64,000 nucleotides of DNA from Myxococcus virescens (lineage in GTDB: Bacteria > Myxococcota > Myxococcia > Myxococcales > Myxococcaceae), in contig NZ_FNAJ01000011.1 in NCBI RefSeq assembly GCF_900101905.1, positions 1-64,000 of the forward strand, written 5' to 3'. Of this stretch, positions 47,767 through 55,373 are shown piece by piece. The stretch's first letter is position 1. Each line of letters begins with the position of its first letter. Under the pieces are notes generated by a model, which was given only the letters and a program-made list of their open reading frames with translations, ran no database searches and was not told where the DNA came from. A program made the position numbers and the translations under genes.

Positions 47767-47791
47767 GCGGGAGGTGCGTGGGGGCGCGGCG

Positions 47792-48352
47792 ATGGATGCG
47801 CCGGTGATTGCGTTCCGGAATGCGGCGGAGTTCGAGGCGTGGCTCCAGACGCATGCCGATGCTCCTGCTGGCGTCTGGTTGAAGCTCGCGAAGAAGGGGA
47901 CGGACATCCCGTCACTCACCGATGACGAGGCGGTCGACGTCGGGCTCTGCTTTGGATGGATTTCGGGGCAACGGAGGTCGCTCGATGCGCGCTTCTATCT
48001 GCAGAAGTACGTCCCGCGCCGGCCGCGCAGCCGCTGGTCCTGTGTGAATGTGAGGAAGGTCGAGGCGCTGCTACGCGCGGGCAGGATGCGGCCCTCGGGG
48101 CTCGCCGAGGTCGAGGCCGCCAAGGCCGATGGGCGCTGGGACGCGGCCTACGCGTCCCAGAAGAACGCCACGGTGCCGGAGGACCTGGCAGTAGCGCTGG
48201 CTGCGAGCCCGCGTGCCGCGCGGGTGTTCGAGGCGCTTGGCAAGACGCGACGGTACGGACTCATCCTCAAGGTAATGACAGCGCGTACCGAGAAGGGGCG
48301 CGCGAGTCAGGTCCGCCGTGTCGTCGCAGAGCAGGACGCGGCGGCGGATTGA
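47792..48352 (+). CDS. YdeI/OmpD-associated family protein (DUF1801/COG4430-like)
   Basis: 186 residues. It shows the family pattern: FRNAAEFEAWLQTHADAPAG, WLKLAKKG near the N-terminus, then EAVDVGLCFGWISGQRRSLD, YLQKYVPRRPRSRWSCVNV, and a helical C-terminal part (GLAEVEAAKADGRWDAAYAS). Members have been linked to polymyxin and bacteriocin tolerance, but the biochemical role is not settled. ATG 47792 is 25 nt after the VOC stop; a GTG overlapping the VOC gene at 47753 is possible and would imply coupling. The pair probably forms one operon under the WYL regulator. Confidence 0.8.
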   Translation: MDAPVIAFRNAAEFEAWLQTHADAPAGVWLKLAKKGTDIPSLTDDEAVDVGLCFGWISGQRRSLDARFYLQKYVPRRPRSRWSCVNVRKVEALLRAGRMRPSGLAEVEAAKADGRWDAAYASQKNATVPEDLAVALAASPRAARVFEALGKTRRYGLILKVMTARTEKGRASQVRRVVAEQDAAAD

Positions 48353-48403
48353 GCGCGGGTGGGGCACACCGAGGGCACATGCTGCCCACCAGGAGCAATC
48401 CGC

Positions 48404-49294
48404 TCACGGGTGCGAGCGGCTCCGCTCCTGGATGAAGCGATCGAGGTCCTCGTCCTGCCCCAGATGGCGGAGCGCGCGCGCCTGGTGGCCAGCGTGGCGA
48501 AAGCCGGCCTTCTCCAGCACACGCCGGGAGCCGGGGTTGCGGGAGAAACAACTGGCATGGAGGGATTCCAGCCCGAGCGTTTCGAAGCCGTAGCGGACCA
48601 GGGTCTGGGCTGCCTCCGTGCCAAAGCCCTGTCCCCAGTACGCGCGGCCGAGCCAGTATGAGAGCTCGGCCGTGCGAGGGCGCTCCTCTTCGGCCTCCAC
48701 CAGCCCGGCCAGGCCCATGAACTCGCCAGACTCGGAATGGCTGAGCGCGAAGACATGGGAACGTGCATCCAGCGAGGCAATCCAGGCTTCCGCCATGCCG
48801 TCCTCGAACGGATGTGGGATTCCCGCCGCGTTCGCCGCCACCTCGCGGTCACCCGCCAGGCGCTGAATGGCGCTGGCGTCGTCAGGGAGGAGGGGGCGGA
48901 GAATCATCCGGGCGCTCACGAGGGCTTTCTCCCCGCGCTCAGGGGCGAGCGCGCGCCGGATGACAGGGCGCAGGTCGGCCGCGCCGAGCGCGTCCAGGGC
49001 AAGCTCCCATCGGCCTTCGGCGCAGAGCCCGCTCAGGCCACCGTCCTCATAGGCCCGCAGGGCCACCGTCCGCAGCGCTTCGCGAACCGCCTCGGCGACC
49101 GCGTGCCCTGCTTCGTCACAACGCTTGCAATCGAGCTCGACACCGAGGCGGCTGCGCCTCCCGTCCTCGGCGAGGACCCAGGGGCGCACCGTCCAGGGAG
49201 GGTCATGGCGCATGTGCTGCCGGTGGCCACACTCGAGGTCAGCCACCCAGTGGTCTTCCCGGTCGAGGTGGAAGCCTGTGATTTTCTGTTTCAT
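48404..49294 (-). CDS. DUF3565-GNAT fusion protein
   Basis: 296 residues combining two domains usually found apart. Residues about 1-110 match DUF3565: KITGFHLDREDHWVADLECG, HRQHMRHDPPWTVRPWV, and a CKRCD pair, with Cys/His residues that could bind metal. Residues about 128-285 are a GNAT acetyltransferase of the RimJ/RimL type: RMILRPLLPDD, a GLAGLVE strand, ELSYWLGRAYWGQGFGTEA with the acetyl-CoA loop, and NPGSRRVLEKAGF. It likely acetylates a protein N-terminus or small amine; the DUF3565 half may guide substrate or metal. AGGGA lies 4 nt before the ATG. Confidence 0.8.
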   Translation of the reverse strand: MKQKITGFHLDREDHWVADLECGHRQHMRHDPPWTVRPWVLAEDGRRSRLGVELDCKRCDEAGHAVAEAVREALRTVALRAYEDGGLSGLCAEGRWELALDALGAADLRPVIRRALAPERGEKALVSARMILRPLLPDDASAIQRLAGDREVAANAAGIPHPFEDGMAEAWIASLDARSHVFALSHSESGEFMGLAGLVEAEEERPRTAELSYWLGRAYWGQGFGTEAAQTLVRYGFETLGLESLHASCFSRNPGSRRVLEKAGFRHAGHQARALRHLGQDEDLDRFIQERSRSHP

Positions 49295-49427
49295 CGGTCC
49301 CTGTGGCGTTGGAGGCGGGGGACACGATAGGGATGGAATCGCGGCGAGCGGAAGCGCCGCGACAACGTCGCAAGACCTTCTCTGGAAATGCCAGCTTCGG
49401 GAAGCGTGTCCTGGAGCTCCAGGCGGC

Positions 49428-50432
49428 TCAGGCGCGGACGACGCAGCGGAACCCGATGTGCGACGTGCCGCTGTCCACGGCCTGCGGTGAGCGCGCCGCC
49501 GGGCGGTAGCGCAGGCAGTAGTTCGGCGCGCACAGGTGGCTGCCGCCCTTGAGGACGCGCCGGGGAATCTTCACCTTCGGCAGGCACGGGTCCAGGCTGC
49601 GATCCGACGTGGCAGGGCCCCGAGGATTGACGGGGATGCAGCAGGGCTTTCCGCCGTTCGCCTCGTGCCGCTCCTGGTACCAGTCCGAGGTCCACTCCCA
49701 CACGTTGCCGGCCATGTCGAAGAGGCCGTAGGCGTTCGGTGGGAAGCTGCCCACGGGGGACGTGCCCTCGAAGCCATCCGTGTTCAGGTTCTGCCAGGGG
49801 AACTCCCCCTGCCAGGTGTTGGCCATCAGCTTGCCACCCGGCGCGAACTCGTCGCCCCAGACGTAGACCTTCCGGTCCAGGCCTCCGCGCGCGGCGTACT
49901 CCCATTCCGCCTCGGTGGGCAGCGTCTTGCCCGCCCAGTGCGCATAGGCGAGCGCGTCCTCGAAGCAGGCGTGTACCACCGGGTATTGTTCGCGCCCCTG
50001 CCAGGTGCTGCCCGCGCCTTCGGGGTGCTTCCAGCAGGCGCCCGCCGTATAGAACCACCACTGCGTCAGGTCGCGCAGGTCCACGCGAGCGAGCGTCTTC
50101 TTGAAGACGAGCGAGCCCGGGACGAGCAGCGCTGGATTCGCGCCGGGAAAGTCGTCGGGGTTCAAGGGGCGCTCGGCCACGGTGACGTAGCCGGTGGCCT
50201 CCACGAAGCGCGCGAAGTCCGCGTTCGTCACCAGCTGGCTGTCCATCCAGAAGTCCGTCACCGTCACCTGGTGCGTTGGCCGTTCCTCCGGATAGTGATG
50301 GTCCGAGCCCATCCAGAACGTCCCACCGGGGATGTAGACCATGCCCGGCAGCGAGCGGGCTTCCTGCCCCACGCCGTCCTCGAGGGGCCGGCCGCCCTGG
50401 GCCGGGACTTCGTCGATGACGTCGATGCTCAT
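49428..50432 (-). CDS. Formylglycine-generating enzyme (SUMF1/FGE family)
   Basis: 334 residues. The family fold is clear: MVYIPGGTFWMGSD, HQVTVTDFWMD, TNADFARFVEATGYVT, YPVVHACFEDALAYAHWAGK, LPTEAEWEYAARGG, AYGLFDMAGNVWEWTSDWY and RVLKGGSHLC. The LCAPNYCLRYRPAAR region keeps both cysteines in CxxxxC spacing, as in active FGEs that oxidise a sulfatase Cys to formylglycine with copper and oxygen. ATG 50432 has AGGAGG 7 nt upstream. No signal peptide is visible, so it acts in the cytoplasm. No sulfatase gene lies in the window, so its target must be encoded elsewhere. Confidence 0.9.
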   Translation of the reverse strand: MSIDVIDEVPAQGGRPLEDGVGQEARSLPGMVYIPGGTFWMGSDHHYPEERPTHQVTVTDFWMDSQLVTNADFARFVEATGYVTVAERPLNPDDFPGANPALLVPGSLVFKKTLARVDLRDLTQWWFYTAGACWKHPEGAGSTWQGREQYPVVHACFEDALAYAHWAGKTLPTEAEWEYAARGGLDRKVYVWGDEFAPGGKLMANTWQGEFPWQNLNTDGFEGTSPVGSFPPNAYGLFDMAGNVWEWTSDWYQERHEANGGKPCCIPVNPRGPATSDRSLDPCLPKVKIPRRVLKGGSHLCAPNYCLRYRPAARSPQAVDSGTSHIGFRCVVRA

Positions 50433-50626
50433 GTGCGTGCCTCCTTCCCTACGAGAACGGAGGGGCGCGCCGTGCCCCGGCAGCAAACGTGGGGGGCCAC
50501 GCGGCACGGAACAATCCGGCCCTCAAGGGTAGGCCTCGTGTCCGCGCCTGCGCCCGCCGGTCGTCGCCCGGCCTGGGGGCGCTTGTGGGGTCCTGGACGC
50601 AGCCCCACCGTGGAGACGGCGCCCTC

Positions 50627-51769
50627 ATGGACCCGCACTCGACGATTGCTGAATTCTCCCTGGTGAAGGGCGGGCCGCTCTTCGAGACCGAACGCCGGCT
50701 CCGGCGGGGTCCGCGCAAGCGTCATGACCCCGTGTTGCGGGCGCTGGCCTTCTCGGCGATCGGCTGGTTGCCCCTGCTGCTCTTCACGCTGCCTTCGGGC
50801 GGGCCGACCGTGGGCTCCCTGTTCAAGGAACTCCAGGTCCATGCGCAGTTGCTGGTGGCGTTGCCCGTGCTCCTCGCCGCGGAGCCCTACATCGACGGCC
50901 GCCTGGCTTTCGCCGTCCGCCAGTTCCTCAATTCGAACCTGGTGGCGACGGATGGCCTCCAGACGTTCGAAGCGGATGCCCGGCGCGCCATGCGCTGGCG
51001 GGACAGCTATATCGTGGAGGCGCTGCTGCTCATCCTGGCGTATGCCCTCACGTTCATCACCCCGGCCGACGCCTCCCGGTCGTGGACCCTCAGCGGCGAC
51101 GGGTTCTCCATGGCGGGGTGGTGGAACCTCGCCGTGAGCCAACCCCTGTTCCGTTTCCTGGCGCTTCGGTGGCTCTGGCGTGGCGTCATGTGGAGCGCCT
51201 TCCTGCTGCGTGTGTCACGTCTGCCGCTGACCCTGGTTCCGACACATCCGGACATGATGGGCGGGCTCGGGTTCCTGCCTGTCTGCCAGGCCAGCTTTTC
51301 GCCCGTGGTGTTCTCCCTGGCCGTGGTGGTGGCGGCATACACGTCCCGGGTGGAGCCCAAGGACCTGTCGGCCAACCCCGCGGCCTACGTGATTCCGCTG
51401 GTGGTCATCGCGGCCGGCGCGGTGGTGCTGGTGTTCGCGCCGATGAGCTTCTTCGTTCCCCAGCTCGTGCGGGCGAAGCGGATCGGTGACGAGGACTTCT
51501 CGAAGGTCGCGGCCAAGCACTCACGGCAGTTCGAACACAAGTGGTTTCGGGGCGGACCGGAGCCGGAGCTGCTGGGGGCGCCGGAGATGTCCTCGCTGGC
51601 GGACATCGGCACGGCCTTCACGCTGTCGCGGAGGATGCGCCTGTTGCTCTGGGACAAGATGGCCCTGCTGGCCGTGGTGGGGGCGGCGCTGGCGCCACTG
51701 GTCCTGTTGCTGGTGATGGACCGGCAGTTCATCTCCGTCCTCAAGTTCATCCACGATGGCTTGAGGTGA
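50627..51769 (+). CDS. Multi-pass membrane protein, function unknown
   Basis: 380 residues with about six hydrophobic segments: near 36-56 (ALAFSAIGWLPLLLFTL), 75-92, 130-148, 220-245, 252-275 and 343-362. An N-terminal soluble part of about 30 residues begins MDPHSTIAEF. The central FLALRWLWRGVMW and TLVPTHPDMMGGLGFL motifs look conserved; similar proteins occur in many proteobacteria without a known role. GGAG lies 11 nt before ATG 50627. It is divergent from the FGE gene across 194 nt, and a hairpin 2 nt past its stop codon ends the unit. Confidence 0.7.
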   Translation: MDPHSTIAEFSLVKGGPLFETERRLRRGPRKRHDPVLRALAFSAIGWLPLLLFTLPSGGPTVGSLFKELQVHAQLLVALPVLLAAEPYIDGRLAFAVRQFLNSNLVATDGLQTFEADARRAMRWRDSYIVEALLLILAYALTFITPADASRSWTLSGDGFSMAGWWNLAVSQPLFRFLALRWLWRGVMWSAFLLRVSRLPLTLVPTHPDMMGGLGFLPVCQASFSPVVFSLAVVVAAYTSRVEPKDLSANPAAYVIPLVVIAAGAVVLVFAPMSFFVPQLVRAKRIGDEDFSKVAAKHSRQFEHKWFRGGPEPELLGAPEMSSLADIGTAFTLSRRMRLLLWDKMALLAVVGAALAPLVLLLVMDRQFISVLKFIHDGLR

Positions 51770-51771
51770 CG

Positions 51772-51795
51772 CGGGCCCGGAGGGCTCCGGGCCCG
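51772..51795. terminator. Bidirectional GC hairpin between convergent genes
   Basis: CGGGCCCGGA (51772-51781) pairs perfectly with TCCGGGCCCG (51786-51795) around a 4-nt loop. It sits in the 41-nt gap between convergent genes ending at 51769 and 51811. Confidence 0.75.
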
Positions 51796-51810
51796 GTCAT
51801 GCCGATGCGC

Positions 51811-52428
51811 TCAGAACGTGGCGCCGACGTTCAGCGTGGCGTTGTAGCTGGAGCCTCCCGCGAACGTGACCTCTGTCAGGGGCTGGTTCTCCGCGGGCGG
51901 CAGCGTGGGGACCAGCTCCTGGTTGAAGAGGAGGTTGTAGTTGGCCCGCAGGTCCGCGGTGAAGGAGCCGGTGTAGAAGCGCAGCCCCGCGCCCAGCGGC
52001 ACGGCGCCGGCGGTGTCGTCCCGGTAGCCCAGCGCTTCCGCGCCGCGGCGGACGTTGTACCAGTTCATGCCGAGGCCGCCGAGGAGGTACGGCTGCACGG
52101 GGCTCGCCGTCAGGCCGATGGTGGCCACGGCCTGACCTCCGTTGCGGACGATGTCCGGGTTTCGCGCCAGGTCCTCCAGGCCGCGCCGGTCGAGCTTGTT
52201 GATGGCGCCGGTGTAGCCCAGCTCGATGCCCAGCACGGTGGACGGTTTGAGCGTGGCCGTGGCGCCGTACGCCGCGCCCGGATCGATTCGGGGGGCCAGC
52301 CCACCGCTGTAGCCCTCCACGCCGCCGCCCACGGTGACGGTGAGCCCGCGCATGTCGGGCTTGTCCTTGGCCAGCGCCGTGCCTCCGCACAACGCGCCCG
52401 CGACGACCAGTGCCTGGATTCGTTTCAT
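51811..52428 (-). CDS. Predicted outer-membrane beta-barrel protein
   Basis: 205 residues. A signal peptide (KRIQALVVAGALCGGTALA, about 2-20) precedes a run of amphipathic beta strands with alternating Gly and aromatic residues (GLTVTVGGGVEGY, GIELGYTGA, PYLLGGLGMNWYN, GAGLRFYTGSF), and the protein ends in Phe, the usual barrel C-terminus. This fits an 8-stranded OmpA/OmpW-like porin-fold protein. ATG 52428 has GGAGG 8 nt upstream. It is divergent from the guanidinium exporter gene. No function can be assigned. Confidence 0.75.
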   Translation of the reverse strand: MKRIQALVVAGALCGGTALAKDKPDMRGLTVTVGGGVEGYSGGLAPRIDPGAAYGATATLKPSTVLGIELGYTGAINKLDRRGLEDLARNPDIVRNGGQAVATIGLTASPVQPYLLGGLGMNWYNVRRGAEALGYRDDTAGAVPLGAGLRFYTGSFTADLRANYNLLFNQELVPTLPPAENQPLTEVTFAGGSSYNATLNVGATF

Positions 52429-52589
52429 GTCGAGCGCCTCCAACAGACGGGGTTGTTCCGCCAGGAAGCTGGGGCCGCGGACAGACTGGTTCAAGGCGAG
52501 ACGGCAAGGCATCTCCGCGAGCCCTCCCAAGCGTGCCTGTGTCCCACCGCCGGGCACCCCACTTGGGGCGGTGGCATTGTCCGGCCGGG

Positions 52590-52618
52590 TTGAAACGGGA
52601 ATCGCGTGGCTTTATAGA
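52590..52618 (+). promoter_or_regulatory. Sigma-70-like promoter of the guanidinium exporter gene
   Basis: TTGAAA (52590-52595) and TATAGA (52613-52618) are separated by 17 nt. Transcription would start near 52625 and give a leader of about 90 nt that contains the riboswitch. Confidence 0.6.
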
Positions 52619-52655
52619 GGGGGGCGCCAGCGGCCTCATCGTGAGGGTGTCTGGC

Positions 52656-52696
52656 CCGGACGAGGCGCGCCGTACCCGGTCAGGACAAGACGACGC
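52656..52696 (+). ncRNA. Guanidine-III riboswitch (ykkC-III)
   Basis: The 41-nt stretch beginning CCGGACGAGG, with central CCGTACCCGG and TCAGGACAAGACG, matches from memory the crystallised Thermobifida fusca guanidine-III aptamer at all but about two positions. CCGG halves and the GCGCCGT/ACGACGC arms can pair to build the class-III pseudoknot; one C-A mismatch replaces a C-G pair. It lies in the leader of a SugE/Gdx gene, the expected target. The GGGAG ribosome site (52703-52707) begins 7 nt after it, so ligand binding probably frees or exposes translation initiation (inference). Confidence 0.88.
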
Positions 52697-52716
52697 GACA
52701 ACGGGAGTCGTACGTC

Positions 52717-53037
52717 ATGTCCTGGATTCTACTCGTCATCGCGGGGTTGCTCGAGGTCGGTTGGGCCATCGGCCTCAAGTACACCGAGGGCTTCACCCGG
52801 CTGGTACCAAGCGTCCTCACGGGCGGTGCCATCGTCGCCAGCATGGTGCTCCTGGGGATCGCCACGAAGAACCTGCCCATTGGCACGGCCTATGGTGTTT
52901 GGGTCGGCATTGGCGCCGTGGGCGCGGCCATCATGGGCATCGTGCTCTTCAATGAGCCGGCCACGCCCGCGCGCGTCTTCTTCCTGGTGTTGCTCCTCAC
53001 CTCCATCGTGGGCTTGAAGGTCACCAGCGGCCGGTAG
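52717..53037 (+). CDS. gdx: SMR-family guanidinium exporter (SugE/Gdx)
   Basis: 106 residues with the four transmembrane helices of the small multidrug resistance family. The conserved membrane Glu is in [16 protein letters not shown] (about 13), followed by [19 protein letters not shown] in helix 3 and [14 protein letters not shown] in helix 4. The [13 protein letters not shown] and lack of EmrE-type motifs place it in the SugE/Gdx branch, whose physiological substrate is guanidinium, exchanged for protons by an antiparallel dimer in the inner membrane. The guanidine-III riboswitch directly upstream supports this. GGGAG lies 9 nt before the ATG. Confidence 0.93.
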   Translation: MSWILLVIAGLLEVGWAIGLKYTEGFTRLVPSVLTGGAIVASMVLLGIATKNLPIGTAYGVWVGIGAVGAAIMGIVLFNEPATPARVFFLVLLLTSIVGLKVTSGR

Positions 53038-53063
53038 GTGGCCCTTCGGTGCTGATTTCCCAG

Positions 53064-53084
53064 GCGCTGCCTTGAAGGCAGCGC
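53064..53084 (+). terminator. Hairpin after gdx
   Basis: GCGCTGCCTT (53064-53073) and AAGGCAGCGC (53075-53084) form a near-perfect stem with a tiny loop. It begins 26 nt after the gdx stop and ends 13 nt before the next ATG. It may terminate gdx or influence initiation of the following gene; there is no U-tract. Confidence 0.45.
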
Positions 53085-53097
53085 TACACGTGGGGTC

Positions 53098-54297
53098 ATG
53101 CGCGATGCGTTCCTGGGTGGAGGTCGTCCGAAGCGGCGGGGCCTGTGGCGGTATGCCCTGGGCGTGATGGGGCTGGGCGTGGGCGTGGGTGCCCTCCTCA
53201 CGTGGACGACGACGGACGGCCTCCAGTCTTTCGGGGCGCGGGCAGATGGGGCGCGCCTGGAGCGGATGAAGGCATCGTCGCGCTACCAGGCCGGCATCTT
53301 CATCAACACCGCTGGTGCCAGGCTGCCGCAGAATGGGCCGGACTGGGGCACGTTGAAGGAGATGCTCTTCGGCACCCAGCAGCGTACGCCGCCGTCCGCG
53401 CTGCCCATGGAACGGGATGTGGCCGCGGCGCTGGCGAAGCCGCCGGAGAGCGGCCTGCGCGTGACGTGGCTGGGCCACTCCACGCTGCTGGTGGAGATTG
53501 ACGGCTTCCGCATCCTCACAGACCCCATCTGGGGCGAGCGCGCGTCGCCGTCCACCATTGCTGGGCCCAAGCGGTTCCATCCGCCTCCGCTTCCGCTGGA
53601 CGCGCTGCCGGATGTGGACGCGGTGCTGCTCTCGCATGACCACTACGACCACCTGGACATGCCCACCATCCGGGCGCTGGTGCCGCGCCAGGTGACGTTC
53701 TACGCGCCGCTGGGCGTGGGGGCGCACCTGGAGAAGTGGGGCGTTCCGGCGGAGCGCGTGGTGGAGCTGGACTGGTGGCAGGAGGTGTCACTGGGAGAGG
53801 GGGAGGGCCGCCTGCGCATGGTGGCCACGCCCGCTCAGCACTTCTCCGGCCGGGGCCTGACGGACCGCAACAGCACGTCCTGGACGTCGTGGACGCTGCT
53901 GGGCTCGCAGCATCGGGTCTTCTTCAGCGGGGACACGGGGCTGACGGAGGAGTTCGCGGAGGTGGGGCGCCGCTTCGGTCCGTTCGACGTCACCATGTTC
54001 GAGGTGGGCGCCTTTCATCCATCTTGGGGAAGCATCCACCTGGGGCCGCAGCAGGCGCTGAAGGCGCATGAGATGGTGCGGGGACGCACCTTGCTGCCCA
54101 TTCACTGGGGGACGTTCAACCTGGCGCTGCACGCCTGGGATGCGCCCGCGAACGAACTGGTGGCCGGGGCGCGTGAGCGGGGCGTAAGTCTGCTCACGCC
54201 CGTCCTGGGCCGCCCCGTGGAGCCGACGCGGGAGCGCGCGGACATGGCGTGGTGGAGCACGGTGCAGGCCGCTGCTGTCGCTGGCGACGCGCCTTGA
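53098..54297 (+). CDS. MBL-fold hydrolase, NAPE-PLD/UlaG-like
   Basis: 399 residues. An N-terminal membrane anchor (about 18-38, YALGVMGLGVGVGALLTW) is followed by a metallo-beta-lactamase fold: TWLGHSTLLVEIDG, ILTDPIWGERASP, the zinc motif LSHDHYDHLDMPT (HxHxDH), a later TPAQHFSGRG His, FFSGDTGLT Asp and PIHWGTF His, a complete two-metal set. The closest family is N-acylphosphatidylethanolamine phospholipase D-like enzymes; the bacterial substrates are generally unknown. The start at ATG 53098 has only a weak ribosome site. The anchor would place the enzyme in the periplasm. Confidence 0.82.
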   Translation: MRDAFLGGGRPKRRGLWRYALGVMGLGVGVGALLTWTTTDGLQSFGARADGARLERMKASSRYQAGIFINTAGARLPQNGPDWGTLKEMLFGTQQRTPPSALPMERDVAAALAKPPESGLRVTWLGHSTLLVEIDGFRILTDPIWGERASPSTIAGPKRFHPPPLPLDALPDVDAVLLSHDHYDHLDMPTIRALVPRQVTFYAPLGVGAHLEKWGVPAERVVELDWWQEVSLGEGEGRLRMVATPAQHFSGRGLTDRNSTSWTSWTLLGSQHRVFFSGDTGLTEEFAEVGRRFGPFDVTMFEVGAFHPSWGSIHLGPQQALKAHEMVRGRTLLPIHWGTFNLALHAWDAPANELVAGARERGVSLLTPVLGRPVEPTRERADMAWWSTVQAAAVAGDAP

Positions 54298-54447
54298 TGT
54301 ATCGCCGAGGCCCTGACGTCACCCGGCGTCAGTCGGGACCCTGACAACCACGTCCCGGTCCTTCGGCGGTCGCGTATGACTGCTTTGTCATGCTTCGGCC
54401 CGTTTTCAAGGTCTCCCGACGATGCATTGAGATGTCTGTCGTTGGGT

Positions 54448-55173
54448 ATGAGACATGCAGTGCGGCCGGGCATGATTCGAACGGTCCTCGTAGCGGTGCT
54501 CCTGTTCGCAGGCGCCGGGAAGGCTGAAGGCGTGGAGGCAGCGTCGGTGCCGCAGGCCCCTCGCGCGGAGCGTGCCGGGCTGGCCATCTGGACGGCCTCC
54601 TTCATGGATTGGGGCCTGCTTCTGGTGGGGCCCATCCTGGGCGTGGGCCTCAATGTCGCGCTGCCGGTGGGCGTGAACGTGCCCTTGACGGAGACAACGG
54701 ATGGCGTCTTCGAACTCCGGCCCATGCTGGCTCGCACGAACTGCACCAACATCCACGGAGACGCCGTGCCCCGTTGCGGCACCCTGCAAGCCCTTCGGGC
54801 CACGGTGGGCCTGGCGTGGACGCCCTGGCCGGGCGAGCGAGGCGATGGCTTCTTCATCCAGCCCAAGCTGAGTGGCATGGTGACGCATCAGACCGTGCGT
54901 GGGACGGAAATCCCAGTCACGGCGGAGGGCACGAGGATGGAGACGGGCGGACAGGTCTCTCTCGGGTTCGACGTAGGGTACCGGAAGACGTCCCGCCGCT
55001 CGCGTTCTTTCCTGGCTCCGGTGATCGGCGTTGGCGTGGGCTATAGCTGGAACCAGCAGCGCAGGCGGGTCGACCCGGGGTGGCTCTTTGCTCGGCAGCC
55101 GGCACGTGGCTGGAAAGACAAGTTCATCGTGGACCTGAACCTGGACCTCTTGCGGTTCGGGGCCACGTTCTGA
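54448..55173 (+). CDS. Predicted outer-membrane protein, unknown family
   Basis: 241 residues from ATG 54448. A signal peptide follows (MIRTVLVAVLLFAGAGKAEG; MIRT itself at 54472 is an alternative start, and 54376 a longer one). The mature part has alternating-strand character (VGPILGVGLNVALPVGVNV, GGQVSLGFDVGY, APVIGVGVGYSW) and ends LLRFGATF with a C-terminal Phe, pointing to a small beta barrel. Two cysteines (NCTN and RCGT) may form a disulfide. I do not recognise the family. No clear ribosome site separates the candidate starts. Confidence 0.6.
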   Translation: MRHAVRPGMIRTVLVAVLLFAGAGKAEGVEAASVPQAPRAERAGLAIWTASFMDWGLLLVGPILGVGLNVALPVGVNVPLTETTDGVFELRPMLARTNCTNIHGDAVPRCGTLQALRATVGLAWTPWPGERGDGFFIQPKLSGMVTHQTVRGTEIPVTAEGTRMETGGQVSLGFDVGYRKTSRRSRSFLAPVIGVGVGYSWNQQRRRVDPGWLFARQPARGWKDKFIVDLNLDLLRFGATF

Positions 55174-55373
55174 CTCGGGTTTCAATGCCGAGCTGTGGTG
55201 GGTGAAGTCCATGCCCGGCGTGAATTTGCGCTGGGAAAGCAGTCGCCTGTGCCCGCGGCGTAAGGGGTTCCCGAGGGATTGCACCCCCGCACGCTGACGC
55301 CCACAATGCGACGCGTCTGGATTGTCAGATGGAGCATCATTTCCCGTTTTGAGCCCGAATCGGGCACGGCCGG

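Noticed and set aside
52429-52716. Guanidine-I (ykkC) or guanidine-II (mini-ykkC) riboswitch before gdx
   Set aside because: The class I core and the paired ACGR loops of class II are absent, while the class III aptamer matches almost completely.
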